64,000 nt of DNA from Phytoseiulus persimilis (GCA_037576195.1 CM075102.1:124001-188000); one strand, 5' to 3'; positions 10,574-22,411 are shown, numbered from the stretch's first letter. Program-made: numbers and translations. The notes: generated by a model from the letters alone, not told the origin.

Positions 10574-12537
10574 GAGATGAAATAATTTATTGCATGTATA
10601 CTACATAATAGAACTTAGTTCACCGAGTTCTTCGAGTCTCGGTCTCGATTCACATAACAAAGCATGATAGCGGGGACATCCTTCTCCACAAAACGTGCAT
10701 ATACATTCGTCATTTGGTGCGTGGCGTCCGGGGGTGATGCAGAGCTTGTGATGGTAGCCGTGCACCAGGTAACGTGTGAATAGGTGTCTTTTTGGGAACA
10801 TCGGCCTGCTCCAACTCTCTTTGCGTTCCATGATGGGGTCACCCTCAAGGATTTCTCTCGTCTCCGCTACTTTTTTCTTCCACTCGTCCATGAAAACTTG
10901 TTGTGCTGTCGTCGATGTCGCCTTCACGTACAGTCTCAAGATTTCGACGAAGGGTGTGTCGATGCCAGCTAGTATATACACATATCTGTTATGACTGCTT
11001 TTGGAGATTCTGAGGACCCTCTTCATATACGAGCAGTAACATTTCTCCAGCGTGATGAAATTTCCCGGAGTTAGATGATGCCATAGTCTTCCCATCCCGT
11101 GGCCAAGCTTGGGCATTGCTTTGATGTTGAAAAGTTTATTTGCCGTGTCGACCGATAGGAGGTAGGGGTCTCCTATTTCGGCGTGCATAGCGGCGACTGT
11201 CTTGCAGCAGATTTCCTCGATGTGGTTGGTGAAGCAGGTTCCCGTCGTTTGCAGTCTGATCCCTAGGTACTTTGCGCTTGTCACGAATTCGAGTGCTCTT
11301 CCTTTCCATAAGATACGATCTCGCTTGCCTAGAGGCCCCCCTCTTCTCAGCTTCATGACCATCGTCTTCTCTGGATTCAATAGCAGCTTCTCCCTTTCGA
11401 GGTGGACTCCGACAATCTCTAACATTTTCTGCAGTTGGTTCCGGTTCCTATGCATAATCAGAATGTCATCAGCGAACATCGCGATTGTTCCCGTCCTGAA
11501 TTCGTCCTTTATCTTCCGTGGAAGGTCCGCGAGCAGCAAGGAGAATCCCGTACAGCTCAATGGATCCCCCTGCGGGGTGCCCCTGTTCTGTAGGATATCA
11601 ACTGTCACTCCTCCGCCAACATCTACTGTTAGAGAGTCTTGGTTGTAGAAGCTTTCTATCACCCTGAGCATTTGTCCGTTGACTCCGGCTCTTCTGAATG
11701 CGTTTATCATTCCTTGACGAGGGGCCAAATCAAACGCTTTTTGGCAATCAATCAATACCGCGAACGTGTGTCCTCCAGGGCTGCTCAAGCTGCGTTCAAT
11801 CTCAGACATGACCACATGGATGGCGTCCTGTGTGCCAACGCCCCGTCTAAAGCCGAACTGTTCCGGCGGCTGGTAATTCTCCATGAGGTATTCTATGCGT
11901 CTGATGACTCCTTTGAAGAACACTTTTTTGAGCGTTGGCTCACTGGCGATTCCTCTGTATAGGTCCACTTTGTCCTTAGGGTCTCCTGGTTTTCCCTTGA
12001 AGAGTAGTGTGAGTCTCGCCTTGTGCCATGAGTCTGGAATTCTCCCGGTTCTCATGACCATGTTGAAGAGCCTCGTAATATGTTCTATTGTGAGGCGCTC
12101 AGATTCCCTCCAGTGTTCGTAACATATGCCATCTGGTCCTGCGCTCTTTCCGTTTGGGAGTGTCTTCAGGATGCCTTGGATCTCTTCTATTGACCACTGA
12201 GAGTTGATGAGCCATTCATCGAATGTGAGCGGCAGTTCGACTCGTGCTGCCGGTGGGGGAGCCGTTGCGTCAAACAATAGGGTCTCGAAATGTTCTTTTA
12301 TGCGATTGGGGGTAGCGTTGCATGTATGCTTAGATCTGCTCTTCTTGATATAGTGGTATGCTTGCTGCTCTGCTGCTCTGACTAGCATCTCTTCGTCTTC
12401 TAGCATGCACCGTTGTTTGTTGTCTTTGATGGTTCTATAATATTGGCGTCTCAATTGTCGATATTCGTCCATTGCTTCGCCCGAACCGGTGCGCGCCTCT
12501 CGCAAGCAGACTCTCACTCTGTTCAGAAGTACCTCAG
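10574..12537 (-). mobile_element. 5'-truncated LINE insertion
   Basis: The element is delimited by an exact 15-bp direct repeat. On the minus strand it begins inside ORF2 (5' truncation, usual for LINEs) and runs through a long open RT frame. It ends with a short 3' tail containing AATAAA (about 10588) before the repeat; there is no long poly(A). Compared with the shattered LINE pieces further left it carries almost no visible damage, so it is the youngest mobile element in the window. One caution: the reading frame happens to remain open for about 40 codons beyond the proposed 5' edge, up to about 12665. The exact left border of the truncation should therefore be treated as probable, not proven. 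Confidence 0.7.
10601..12517 (-). CDS. LINE ORF2 reverse transcriptase, 5'-truncated but open
   Basis: An uninterrupted frame of about 638 codons. The order of motifs is that of a non-LTR reverse transcriptase: LPNGKSAGPDGICYEHW, then LLFKGKPGD, QFGFRRGVGTQDAIH (RT motif 2), VLIDCQKAFDLAPR (first catalytic Asp), GTPQGDPLS, MFADDILIM (the FADD catalytic pair), then the thumb/connection region. A C-terminal Cys/His knuckle CICTFCGEGCPRYHALLC follows. The N-terminal apurinic-type endonuclease is missing. The apparent first codon is GTG with no in-frame ATG nearby, so this is the inner part of a longer ORF2 and not an expressed gene start. In full-length relatives the protein nicks target DNA and primes reverse transcription there; this copy lacks the nicking domain. 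Confidence 0.9.
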   Translation of the reverse strand: MRVCLREARTGSGEAMDEYRQLRRQYYRTIKDNKQRCMLEDEEMLVRAAEQQAYHYIKKSRSKHTCNATPNRIKEHFETLLFDATAPPPAARVELPLTFDEWLINSQWSIEEIQGILKTLPNGKSAGPDGICYEHWRESERLTIEHITRLFNMVMRTGRIPDSWHKARLTLLFKGKPGDPKDKVDLYRGIASEPTLKKVFFKGVIRRIEYLMENYQPPEQFGFRRGVGTQDAIHVVMSEIERSLSSPGGHTFAVLIDCQKAFDLAPRQGMINAFRRAGVNGQMLRVIESFYNQDSLTVDVGGGVTVDILQNRGTPQGDPLSCTGFSLLLADLPRKIKDEFRTGTIAMFADDILIMHRNRNQLQKMLEIVGVHLEREKLLLNPEKTMVMKLRRGGPLGKRDRILWKGRALEFVTSAKYLGIRLQTTGTCFTNHIEEICCKTVAAMHAEIGDPYLLSVDTANKLFNIKAMPKLGHGMGRLWHHLTPGNFITLEKCYCSYMKRVLRISKSSHNRYVYILAGIDTPFVEILRLYVKATSTTAQQVFMDEWKKKVAETREILEGDPIMERKESWSRPMFPKRHLFTRYLVHGYHHKLCITPGRHAPNDECICTFCGEGCPRYHALLCESRPRLEELGELSSIM

Positions 12538-12552
12538 TATCCTCACACAGTA
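12538..12552. repeat. Probable target-site duplication, right copy
   Basis: Exact second copy of the 15-bp repeat at 10559-10573, at the 5' (truncated) side of the LINE. Confidence 0.6.
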
Positions 12553-15405
12553 CGATCCCCCATTGTGATAGCTGACGCCAAGAGCGAAGTCGAGCATCCG
12601 CTAGTTCTGCAATATGCTGCGTCCCTCGCGTTCCTGATTCTCCAGATCGAATAGATCGTCCTCCAAACTATCACATTTTCCCGAACTTCAGAAATCGATG
12701 CTCACTCCTCCAGGGGTTCGATATAGGGGAACTCAAATGATTCTCAATTCACATAATTCACTTGCCAGTGCCAGATCAAAGATCGGAAATGATCCAACAA
12801 GACAAACGCGAGAATATTCAAGTTTTGCCAATCGCTCATCGAAAAAGATTCGCTGAACTAGATCAGAAACCCCCGAAACTTATTTGTTCATATGCATGAG
12901 ATTGAAGGTGAAATTATGGAAGTTGTTATACACTAGCTACATACAGAGCATGGTATGAGAACTAGAGCCGCAAGATCTTCGTGCGAGTCTAGGCCTTTTT
13001 TCTCCGGGTCTATGTCCTGGGAATCCATGTAAGGATCTGATGTCGCCGGAGTCATGTCCATAACATCAAGACTCTTCGCCGAACGGCTGCGGTTGCGCTG
13101 ATGACGCAGTCAGGTTTCTTCGTAGACCTTGTTGCAGGCTTCCTGTGCTTACTCGCTCCGAGAACGGATTGGCAACAGAGCCTGCCCAACCTGTGCACCG
13201 TGCATCAGGATTCGGTGCGAAGTATAATGCTCAACACAGAGATGATCCACGTTCTCTTTTGAAGTCCGCTGATATTTTCCGTCGATATGTCGTCGAGGAG
13301 AAACTTCTGGACCAAGGGATTCCGATCGCTCCAGTTGAACCGCAATCTAGATGAGACCATTACCTAGTCTATTATTCTGTTCGTGCTGTTGGGACGATTC
13401 GGCGCCGCAGTCATAGCTCGGGATTCTCCGGACCTTCCCCGGTTGTGATCCAGGGGGGTTCTTTACCCAGGCATCCCCTACGCGTCTAGTCTAGAATCTG
13501 TTCAACGGAGCGTGAGCGCTACTTCTGTGCGCCGCTGTGCAGATGATTGCGAAACTCGGGGATGCTCGACCCGCTCAGGTCGACGTTGCCTGAGGCCTCC
13601 GCCGATGCAACGAGGTATCAGACCGGGTGGGTCATGTGCGGTTGGCGGAGAAGGGGTCGGGACACTATCAAAAAAATACTCTTCTTGCCATCCCGAATAG
13701 GCGCGTGTTCGAGGATTGGCATATGGCTAATTTTTCATCTCGCAGCCCAAATATACAGACACAAGATTTTGCGCCATCTTTTTTTATTATTGGGCATTTT
13801 CGGACCACTTTGTGGCACCTCGGGTCGACACCATCAATCGATGCACGGATCTCTCGGGAAGTATATGTCGAAAATCTTTCGATAGACCTTTCGCAGTTCC
13901 AGTGCACTAGAATTTCTCCCACATCATCCGGCCGTCAACGTATCATAATGACATCGTATCCGAAGTTTTCCCCCTACATCCTGCTCTCGGAAATCTGGAT
14001 GTTAGGATCGTCATAGTAATTCCGGGCGCCACTGCATCTAAATAACCGTCGTTCGACGGAGCGGGGGTAGTTTCGTCGATCACCATTTCATACCTCTGGA
14101 ATATCGACCTCAGCAGCTCTTGGAGTCGCTTTGGGGCGCTTAACCATCATGGCATCTCTCTCGTCCAAACAACTCAGAATGGCGCTGAGGGCGCTTTTGA
14201 AGGAACGGGCAGAGGCCGGGTCGTCTTTGACCCCATGCTGCTTGACCACGGCGTGGGGATTTTCGGGTCGTCGAAGATTTCTAGTCCCGACACGCACTGA
14301 CTGTTACGCAATGACATCGTGAGCATGCATTCTGGGGATTCTCTGAAGCTCGCTCCACCCGTGCCAGACCGGCGACCCGGTCGTTCGACGTGAAACCGCG
14401 CTTTCGCCCTGACCAGTAACCTACACACACATGTTCCCAGAGAGCCTCCGATCGAGAATACGTTCATGTGAATTGTGCTGAGGAGCATCGCTGGAGCGGG
14501 GCAGGCTGAATACGGGTCATAATTTCCTATCGATTTGATTTGATTTTTCGACGAGTTTCCTGCCCACGCCATCGTTATTGCTGCGCTCTTATTGGGGCAT
14601 AAGGAATTGAGACAGCTGATTCGTTTGATTCCTGGCCGGGCTTCTTCTTTCTAGATAATTCCCGTAGTGTTATTCTAATTGAGCCGGTGCCAGCGACTTG
14701 TAATTCAATCGAAGAGCCTGATCCAGGTAAAGACCAGTGGGTCGAGCAGCTTTTCTCTCACCAGTTTCGTTCCGCGCTGCACTCCCTTATCGGTTCAGGA
14801 AGTGCGACATGAATAGCTTCCTGTGGATTACGGGTCCGTTTGGTTCGATCGCGTACAGATAGAAGGTGTTCGTGTGGCAGACCGGTGGTCGGTGCGTCCT
14901 CGCCGGCACCTCGTGAGTGGAATGGCGTTCGGACTGCTCTTTCTCGAGGTGTGCATTTTGAGTGTACGACTGTTCTGCTGATTGAGACCAATAGACAATC
15001 CGGTCGTTCGCGGCACCACTCAGCTGCTTGAGCTGGCCGTTCTTGGATGTGTGCGGCCGTCGGTCTCTTATCTAGAGTGGAGATGGTTTCGGCCCAGTGA
15101 CATTCCATTTTATGCCTTTGTGTTCTTTTGGGGAAGGAGGAGCGCGTCCTTACAGTGAGCTCTCTCAGAAACGGCTATCACTAGTGCTGCCTTAGAGGTG
15201 ACCATCACTGGCCTGTTCGTCTTCGGCGGTAGGGCTTCCCTCCTTCATTCAGGGATTCAGTGAGTGGGTGAAACGAGCGTGGATCTTCCCTCCGTCTGTC
15301 GTGACATCGCACCGAGACTCGAGGAATGCTTCGGAGTGTTTCGCAACCGTAACATGACTTAGCGTGTCGCAGCAAACGGGGTGCGCAGGAAAATAAGAAC
15401 GGACA
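12553..15405. other. Unresolved stretch, possible old repeat remnants
   Basis: No gene could be assembled. Minus-strand frames at about 14088-14297 and 14600-14700 (with RITLRELSRKKKPGQES), and one at 14758-15108, look faintly protein-like but match no family I know and cannot be joined. They may be decayed gag-like or LINE pieces. The last few hundred bases must contain the promoter and 5' UTR of the downstream transporter; no clear TATA box was seen. Confidence 0.4.
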
Positions 15406-17759
15406 ATGTCCGATAAGGACTACTTGTGCGGCGTCGGTGTTTGCCGCCCGTCGTGGCTACAGACATTCGCGTCTTCGAAATGCTACGCCCTCGTGTTCGC
15501 TTCGCTGGGGATACTGCAATCGTCGTTCCGGGCTTACCTCGTCGGAACATTATCCACAATAGAGAAACGATTCTCGCTGTCTTCGAAACAGAGCAGTATC
15601 ATCATGATCGGCGATGACATCTCGCCCATAATCGGATCCATCGTGATCATCCTCTTCATGAAAGACTGCTCGAAGCCGCGCTACATTGGCTTGGCAATGT
15701 TAGCCTCCGGATTCGGCTGCGCTGCCGCGATGTTCCCGTTCTTATTGTACGGCGCGTCCTCGCACCTTGGCTCTGTCGCAACGACTTTGAATTCCTCCAC
15801 GGCATCGAGCTTCGCAGACAGAGTACAGTTCTGCGGAGCTGAACTCGACGATTCGAATTGTCGCGCGAAGCTGGACGACGGTTCGATGTCGATCGTTCCG
15901 CTCTGGAGTCTGTTTGTGGCTAATTTCCTCAACGGCATCGGGGGCACTGGGTACTATGTTCTGGGAACCGCCTATCTCGATGACAACGTCAAGAAGAAGC
16001 ACACATCGTTGTACATAGGGTGTTTGTACTTCGTGAGGATGTTGGGCCCTGCTCTCGGGTTCAGTTTGAGTTCTCGCTCCTTACGATATCAAGAGAATCT
16101 CAGTCCCGACGTGGAAGGGGGCCTCACTCCGAAAGACCCGAACTGGATAGGTGCTTGGTGGATCGGCTACATCGTAATCGGGCTGGGCATATTCATCATG
16201 GCGTTCCCCATGTTGATGTTTCCGAAGAAAATCAGACAAAAATCCGAAGCCAACATTCGATCGCACGCGAAAGTCGAGTCCGTTGGAGCCGAGCTACGTT
16301 CAGCGCTGATCATCATCGGCCGAGTCTTGCGCGTCCCCGTCTACACTTTTCGGCTCCTGGGCTTCATTTCGAGCTACATCGCCCTGGCCGGGTACTACAT
16401 AACCTTCCCGAAGTACCTCCAGCATCAGTTCCAAACGACGGCTGCGCAGGCTAGTGCTATCACCGGCCCAGTGTACATACTGTCCAACGCTCTCGGGATT
16501 CTGGTCGGAGCTCTTTTCATGCACTTTGTCAAACCTCCGCCCCGAGTCGTGGCAGTGCACTGTTTGTTGGCGAACTTCCTCGCTGCCATTGGGTTCTACT
16601 TCCTCTCGTCTGTCAGCTGCGAGGTTCCGAGGACGATAGCGAATAGTGGTTGCTCGTGTCCTTGCACATACACGTTTTCGAGTCCGGTGTGTGACCTCGG
16701 ACGGGGCGCTCAGTACTTCTCGCCCTGCGCGGCCGGCTGCCCGCCCCAGAATATATCGACAACCCTCTACACCGACTGCGGCTGCAACGACGAGGTATTC
16801 GACCTGGCCATGGGCAAATGCCCAGTGAACTGTGAGAACTCCCTGCTGGTTTACGGGATCGTCATATTCTGCATGCAGGTACAAAATGTGTATATTCTCC
16901 GAAAGGGAGCCGATACCCTCCTGGTTTCGGGGTTTGCGTCCCTCTTGGCTCCCAGATCAAGGCTCATGACCTGAGGCACTATACGTCAATCTCAGTTGGT
17001 GCTCGTGTGATTCGAGGTGACTTCGATTCGCTCTCGATCTTTGCAGATGGCTTTGGCGACAACATACGTTGGCGGCAATCTTCTCAGTCTCAGGGCCGTG
17101 CTCCCTGAGGACAAGAGTACGTCGTTGGCGTTCACGAACACGTGTCTGAATTTGTTTGCTTTCATTCCCTATCCTATAGTCTACTCGTTGATCGCGGACA
17201 ACGCTTGCGAAATCTGGGAATCAAAATGCGGATCCACGGGGGCATGCTGGGTGTACGATCTGGCCACGATGCGGAGGTGCGTATACGTGAACTTGAAGCA
17301 GACACACTTCCGTCCACAATGAGCAACGTTCTATTGGAAGCTCGGGAACCAATCTCTAACACGGAGACTCTCTATTCGCAAACAGCGTACTCCATGTTGT
17401 CAGTGCTTCGCTGATGCTCATCTGCACTCTCTTCCAACTCGTGGTCGTATGGGGCAGCGGACGCATCAAAAACTTCTATGAGGACCCTTCAGACTCGAAA
17501 AAGGTACGATGCGAATTCATCAAGCCCAGAAAGTCTGCTCCATGTGATGAATGATGTTCATTCAACCGTTATCGCTATTGTCAACATTCTGCTACAGGGG
17601 AATCGGGCGAACGATCCAAGTTTTGGATCGCACTCATCAGGGTCCGCCAACGATGCCAAGGTGTTGAATAACGCCATGAATGAGGCGACCAGAGGGGAAG
17701 AAGCCATAGAATTGATAACTTCGAAAACAGCCCAGCTCACTGCTCAGAGTGGCAGTTGA
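15406..17759 (+). CDS. Organic anion transporting polypeptide (SLCO/OATP), 4 exons
   Basis: A plasma-membrane, sodium-independent carrier of bulky organic anions. Exons read as 15406-16878, 17047-17276, 17386-17503 and 17598-17759. Phases are 0, 2 and 0, and the join gives 660 aa, close to the usual 650-720. The start at 15406 precedes the conserved N-terminus (CGVGVCRPSWLQTFAS, then the first membrane helix). The family signature is present as DPNWIGAWWIGYIV at residues 244-257. A Cys-rich Kazal-like extracellular loop lies at about 404-480 (CSCPCTYTF, SPCAAGCPPQ, DCGCNDEV). Exons 2-3 carry the last helices with STGACWVYD, the counterpart of the family's GxGxCWLYD segment. The tail is Ser/Asn-rich and short. 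Many such genes occur in arthropods, so I give no number. The window's own exon 1 reads on past 16878 into intron; the GT donor there and the family alignment decide the splice. Confidence 0.92.
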
Positions 17760-18944
17760 TATAGTGTAGTATTGAACAATTAATGGACTCCTCCCGGAAA
17801 AATGATATTTTCCTTTCAAAACTTCCAGTTCTGAGGAACAAGATTGCGATAATCTCAGAAGACGAGGTCTGCGGCGCTGTCATTTTCGCCCATATAATTG
17901 TTGGAGCGCATTCTACGGAGAGCTGATTGTCCCCGTGAGAGCACTCGAGCTCAGGCAACAGCGTTGATGGTCTTTTGTTTGCTGTTCTGATGCAATGATA
18001 AGCCCACTCTGTTGAGTGATCATAGGAAAATGACTAGTTTCCTCTGATGACGTAGGAATCTATCGCGTGCTGGTAGTTCTGAGTCCGTATTGGCTGGTAC
18101 TCGCCAGCTAGTTGCCGTTGGATTTTGAGAGTCAGCATCCGACGCGCACAAAACATCGACCAACATGATTCCAGCTCGGACGCTAGACTCACGACTGGAG
18201 ACGCCACTTGACCGGACATGTCCTTGTCCGTTCGGTTTTTCCGGTTTCCGCGATTTCGGGGGAAAATGTCGGGGTTCTGAGTTGAAGATCGAAGGAGATT
18301 TTTTCTCATTGTTGAGAGATGTAAGGAAGCCCAGTTCGATTCAAAGCCCTTTCGGGAGCAAATGTGCGGCGCTAGAGAGCACTCACCGTGTGAGAGCGCA
18401 TCACGCCCGCGGACGGTTGAACGCCGTCTTCGCAGACCGCTCTTTCGTCGGCTAGCGGACCTACACTGATGAGAAAGTTGCCCGCGCTTACCACCGCGCG
18501 TGCAGAGCAAGCGCCCCCCCCCCCTCCCAGTTGCGGACGCAGACCGCGAGTTTCCCACGCGAAGACGTATTTGCAGCCGAAAACAACTGAAAAATATGCT
18601 CCCCCATGTTCGAACGACATCATCTCGGGAAATACTCCGAACGAAGGCTCTCTAAATACTCGAATTTCGAGAATATCTCGATAAAAGAACCCGGTGCCCA
18701 AGGGAACAGATGTTGAATATAATTTTGATTGAACGGAGAGTGGAATTCACTCTGACTTCTCATCCTAGTACATACTTGGGACTAATCAATGCTGCATGGA
18801 ATGAGGGGAATCATGTCAAGCCTTGAGCCTCTTCCAGTCATATATATTGGTGGATCTGGAAATGCCCGGTCAGATGTCTGGTTTCGGCACTGATGTCCTG
18901 TCCGGACCATGTCCGGTTTCAATGAAAACATGTCCGGTAATATG
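17760..18944. other. Intergenic, no gene recognised
   Basis: No supported coding path. It contains a run of 11 C at 18514-18524. Between 18860 and 18940 there are several copies of ATGTCCGG-like motifs (also inverted near 18211). Confidence 0.5.
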
Positions 18945-18954
18945 GCGCCCCTAC
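18945..18954. repeat. 10-bp direct repeat, left flank of foldback element
   Basis: GCGCCCCTAC, identical to 19616-19625. Probable target-site duplication. Confidence 0.6.
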
Positions 18955-19615
18955 GGTGCTACTCGATTTGAGCGCGGATCGATTTGAGCGCAGGGTCGAT
19001 TTGAGCGCAGTTGATTTGAGCGAGGTCGATTTGAGCGCAGTTGATTTGAGCGAGGTCGATTTGAGCGCAGTTGATTTGAGCGCAACGAATTCACTCGCGC
19101 TGCTGTGAGTGTGGAGTATGAGATAGAGGGAGAGGAAAATCCCTCTTATCCTATCCGCCTGTTGCAGACTACTCGACAAACAAAGAGAGTACGGTTGCTC
19201 GGGGAATATGGAGAGGAGAATCCAAACCTAACCTAACCTCATCGAAAATATTTCTCCTTCTCGAGCTAAGGCTACGTTCCTTTGTCTGATTCATCGAGGG
19301 AATGTCGTCACCGAAGTATCTCATGCCGTTGTCCAAATTCTCCTCTTCATATTCCCCCGAGCAACCGTTTTTTCCCTATTCGTCGAGTAGTCTACAATCG
19401 GCGGATAGGTTGGGGATTTTCCTCTTCCTTTATCTCATACTCCACACTCACAGCAGCGCGAGTGAATTCGTTGCGCTCAAATCGACCTCGCTCAAATCAA
19501 CTGCGCTCAAATCAACCTCGCTCAAATCAACTGCGCTCAAATCAACCTCGCTCAAATCAACTGCGCTCAAATCAATCCTGCGCTCAAATCGATCCGCGCT
19601 CAAATCGACTGACAC
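18955..19615. mobile_element. Foldback-type inverted-repeat element, non-autonomous
   Basis: Two arms of roughly 260-270 bp are reverse complements of each other. The left arm spans about 18955-19220, the right about 19350-19615, with a spacer near 130 bp. The outer part of each arm is a tandem array of a 30-bp double unit whose halves are GTCGATTTGAGCGCA and GTTGATTTGAGCGAG. The inner part is non-repetitive and includes CACTCGCGCTGCTGTGAGTG. Direct 10-bp copies of GCGCCCCTAC lie immediately outside. Long inverted repeats with internal tandem units and a 9-10 bp duplication are the hallmarks of foldback elements. No transposase is encoded. The spacer holds three copies of AACCT, the arthropod telomere unit, but too few to mean anything. 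Confidence 0.85.
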
Positions 19616-19625
19616 GCGCCCCTAC
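19616..19625. repeat. 10-bp direct repeat, right flank of foldback element
   Basis: Second copy of GCGCCCCTAC (see 18945-18954). Confidence 0.6.
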
Positions 19626-21341
19626 TCATGACATACGCGGACCTTTCTCTGTGTGGCTTCCATCTCTGCTGCGGATGAGAGATTGAGAGGGTTCCCTGGC
19701 TATTCGCTCGAGGAGACCCATCTGCGCTGGAATCTTTGCGTGTGTTCTGACAAGGAATTCGAGCTCGACCGCTCGAGGCACAATGCCCAGCCTGGATCAT
19801 CCGCGCGGAGTTCGGCCCTCTCGAGGTCATTTGTCAAGTATCAACGACCGCCACCTTCGGCTGCTTCACCCTGCCTGCAACACGGAAAACTAGCAACTCT
19901 AGCGAAGAGAGATTCCTCTCCTAGTTTGCCAAGATCCCATAATGAGATGTTCATCTATCAAAACGGGAGTGAAGACGAAGATTTCGTAGAGGACAGCGGC
20001 CCCATCTCCGATGGGTGGGAGCGCGAATCTCGGAAGAATCGAGCGACAACCTGGCAATACTTCTGCACCAGGACTACTGTCATTGCTGAGATCAACGCGT
20101 CCGCCAATTACGATGGATTATCAATATCGGCGGATATCATATCATTGAATGTTATGTCCTTCCAGGAACACGAATCTCCGAGGAAAACAGTCGAAGATTC
20201 GATCGACTTGGTCGACTAGTAAAACGACAACGCAATCTGTCGATACTCGGCGAATGAACCATCGTAATGGTTCATGGAACACCGGGAACATACGCCAGGG
20301 AAGGGCTTTAGAATCCTCCAACACTGAGGAAGAACAGAGGTCATTATTTTTGAGGAACTAGACCCACGTAGCGTATGGCAGGAAGGGGGACTCGTCGAAA
20401 GTTGGACCAGACCAGCGCATACGCAAGAGAGGAGTCCACCCGTCAGCTGAACTCCTCTGAGCGTGTGGGCACCCGAAAGCTCATTGTTTCCCTCTATCCA
20501 TGCGGATAGTGGGTGCAAGAGCTGCAGCGAGATGACAAATCAAGTATTTGGACACATATGGGTGTACAATCAGACACTCTATGTGTCTCCAATGGCGCAG
20601 TCGAAGCTGAAGGGAGCCCTGAACAGTTCACGAACAGTCCGTGCCCACGAGACCGTTTGTGTTTCCGTTCACGGGAAATCCTTGACTCAAGTCGGCTGAT
20701 AAGAAGCCCCACAGAAAATTTTCCGCTCCCGAGTCATTGAGAAAGCAGAACTTCGTTCGAACTCTTCATACTCAGCTCAGGAATGCGACATTTTTCCCTC
20801 CAGATGTGCTTGGTCAGGTTTGCATTTCAGCGGAACCGAACTTTGACTGGTCAGTAAATGAATTCCGCTGTCAGCGGGAATCCGCAATCTCGAAGTCCTT
20901 GCAATTGAGTGGGGTGAGCCGACCGAAATTCTCTCTGAAGTTCTCATGTTTATTTCGCTCTGACATTGAATTGGTACAAATGAGGTCTAGCCCGCATTGG
21001 TAAGCATAACGCCCGCGTTGTATGTTTTCGACAGTGTCTCGACGGTGACATCCACTCATTTTAGAGTGCTACTCAAGGACCGTCTCTCGGTCAGGTTGGG
21101 TTGTGTCGACCACAGTTGAGCCCATCCCACGAACCCACGCTCGTCTTTTGAACATGCAACATGCAACGAGTATGAATGAACATAGATTGTGTTTTCCTCT
21201 GGATGACTCCGATATTCCTGCTCGCAGGCAACGTCACCGTCCGAGTCGTAGGAGGAACCACTCCCAAGAGGAGATGACTAGTGCTGAATTATTCGTAACG
21301 GAGAACATATGTCATGCGTTCGACGGACCCACTGAGCTCCT
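19626..21341. other. Mostly unresolved; one 188-codon open frame on +
   Basis: The frame 19653-20219 (+) is 188 codons long and rich in Ser, Arg, Glu and Asp (for example SEDEDFVEDSGPISDGWE). It has no domain I recognise and no splice partner could be found, so I do not call it a gene. The remainder holds short shadow frames. The right end is the 3' UTR side of the minus-strand gene that stops at 21342. Confidence 0.4.
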
Positions 21342-22411
21342 TCAGCTCGATTTCTTGTTCCCGTTGCTGTTGATGGCATTCACAGCATTGAGAGCTTCCT
21401 TTTTCAGTTCCTCTGTGGCCATTCCCGTGTATTGCTCGATGGCCTTGTCGACGACGGGCCAAATTTCGTTGAGAAGTCGAGCCTGGAAACGAATATCAAG
21501 CGAAACTTTTTCCTCGTGAGTGAATCGTGGGTATTCCGTGCTGCTCCACTGCGAGACCTCAGCTGACGAGATCGAAGAGAACGAGACTCACGACGACTCT
21601 TTCCCCTGGGAGCGCCGGATGATCGCGGAGAAAGAGTGTTCCATACCTGTAAAGTTGTCCGAGTTCCGCCAACTTGAGTAGTCACGAGAGGAGTTTGACC
21701 TTGGAAGCCGAAGAGAGGTGCGAGCGCTTGCAGTTTGAACTGGATCAGAGCTCCAAACAGTGGAACGAGCATGACGGCACCCACAGCCATCAGGAACCAA
21801 GGAATCAACTCAAATCCCTTGTGTCCACATCCGAGAGAGGTTTTATACGACGGTGACACTTGTCCGAACTCGAATTCGTTATGTCCGTATCCATGACCTC
21901 CACCGTAGCCGCCGTGAGCATAGCCGTGGCCACCTCCGTAGCTCGCGGCCGGGCCACCGTAGCCACCGGCATGGGGATAGCCGTAGTATTCATGCGGATG
22001 ACTTGCGGCAACCTGAAAGAACGAGGGTTCAGAAGTTACGAACAGTCTCCTACAGACTCGCGATGAAAGTCTCTCATGTGCAGGCTGCGCATGTACCTTG
22101 AGGTTGGGCGCTACCATGCCCACATTCGGTATGCCGATGGACCATACCTCTGTCTTTTTGGCCGTTGCGGAACTTGTCGACGCGTCTTTCGCGAGCACAG
22201 GCACAGCGAACAGGTGGAAGCCGACCGAGAGCACAACGGCACACAGCACGTTCTAGAAATACGATACTCTCCTCGTGAATCAGGACCAACTGCTCCCTAA
22301 TCTTCAACGACAGCCGGTATCCGTTCGATTCGGGTGGGGAAAATATCATCAGGGGAAAGCACGCAGTGAGGAAGCTCAACTCCTCCGAGGACAACTTACC
22401 AAGGAGACCAT
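21342..22411 (-). CDS. Secreted/membrane Gly-His-Tyr-rich protein, 4 exons
   Basis: Exons on the minus strand are 22400-22411, 22097-22252, 21647-22012 and 21342-21482, all in phase 0, giving 224 aa. Exon 1 encodes only four residues (MVSL); joined to exon 2 it makes a clear signal peptide (MVSLNVLCAVVLSVGFHLF, then AVPVLA). Residues about 57-95 are a low-complexity GGYGG/GHGYGH region like those of arthropod cuticle or glue proteins. A hydrophobic helix follows (IPWFLMAVGAVMLVPLFGAL, about 120-140), then a charged C-terminal amphipathic stretch ending NGNKKSS. The mix of a Gly-rich ectodomain and a membrane helix is not a family I can name. A cuticle- or surface-associated role is inferred from composition only. 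The ATG choice is supported by the TATA box, initiator and signal peptide. Confidence 0.8.

Noticed and set aside
19228..19243. Telomeric AACCT repeat (interstitial telomere)
   Set aside because: Only three copies, within the spacer of the foldback element; not enough to infer a telomere-derived site.
21404..22249. Single 281-codon frame as one uninterrupted gene
   Set aside because: It reads through three introns. The spliced version has canonical GT-AG sites in consistent phase, a proper signal peptide and a promoter at the right distance.
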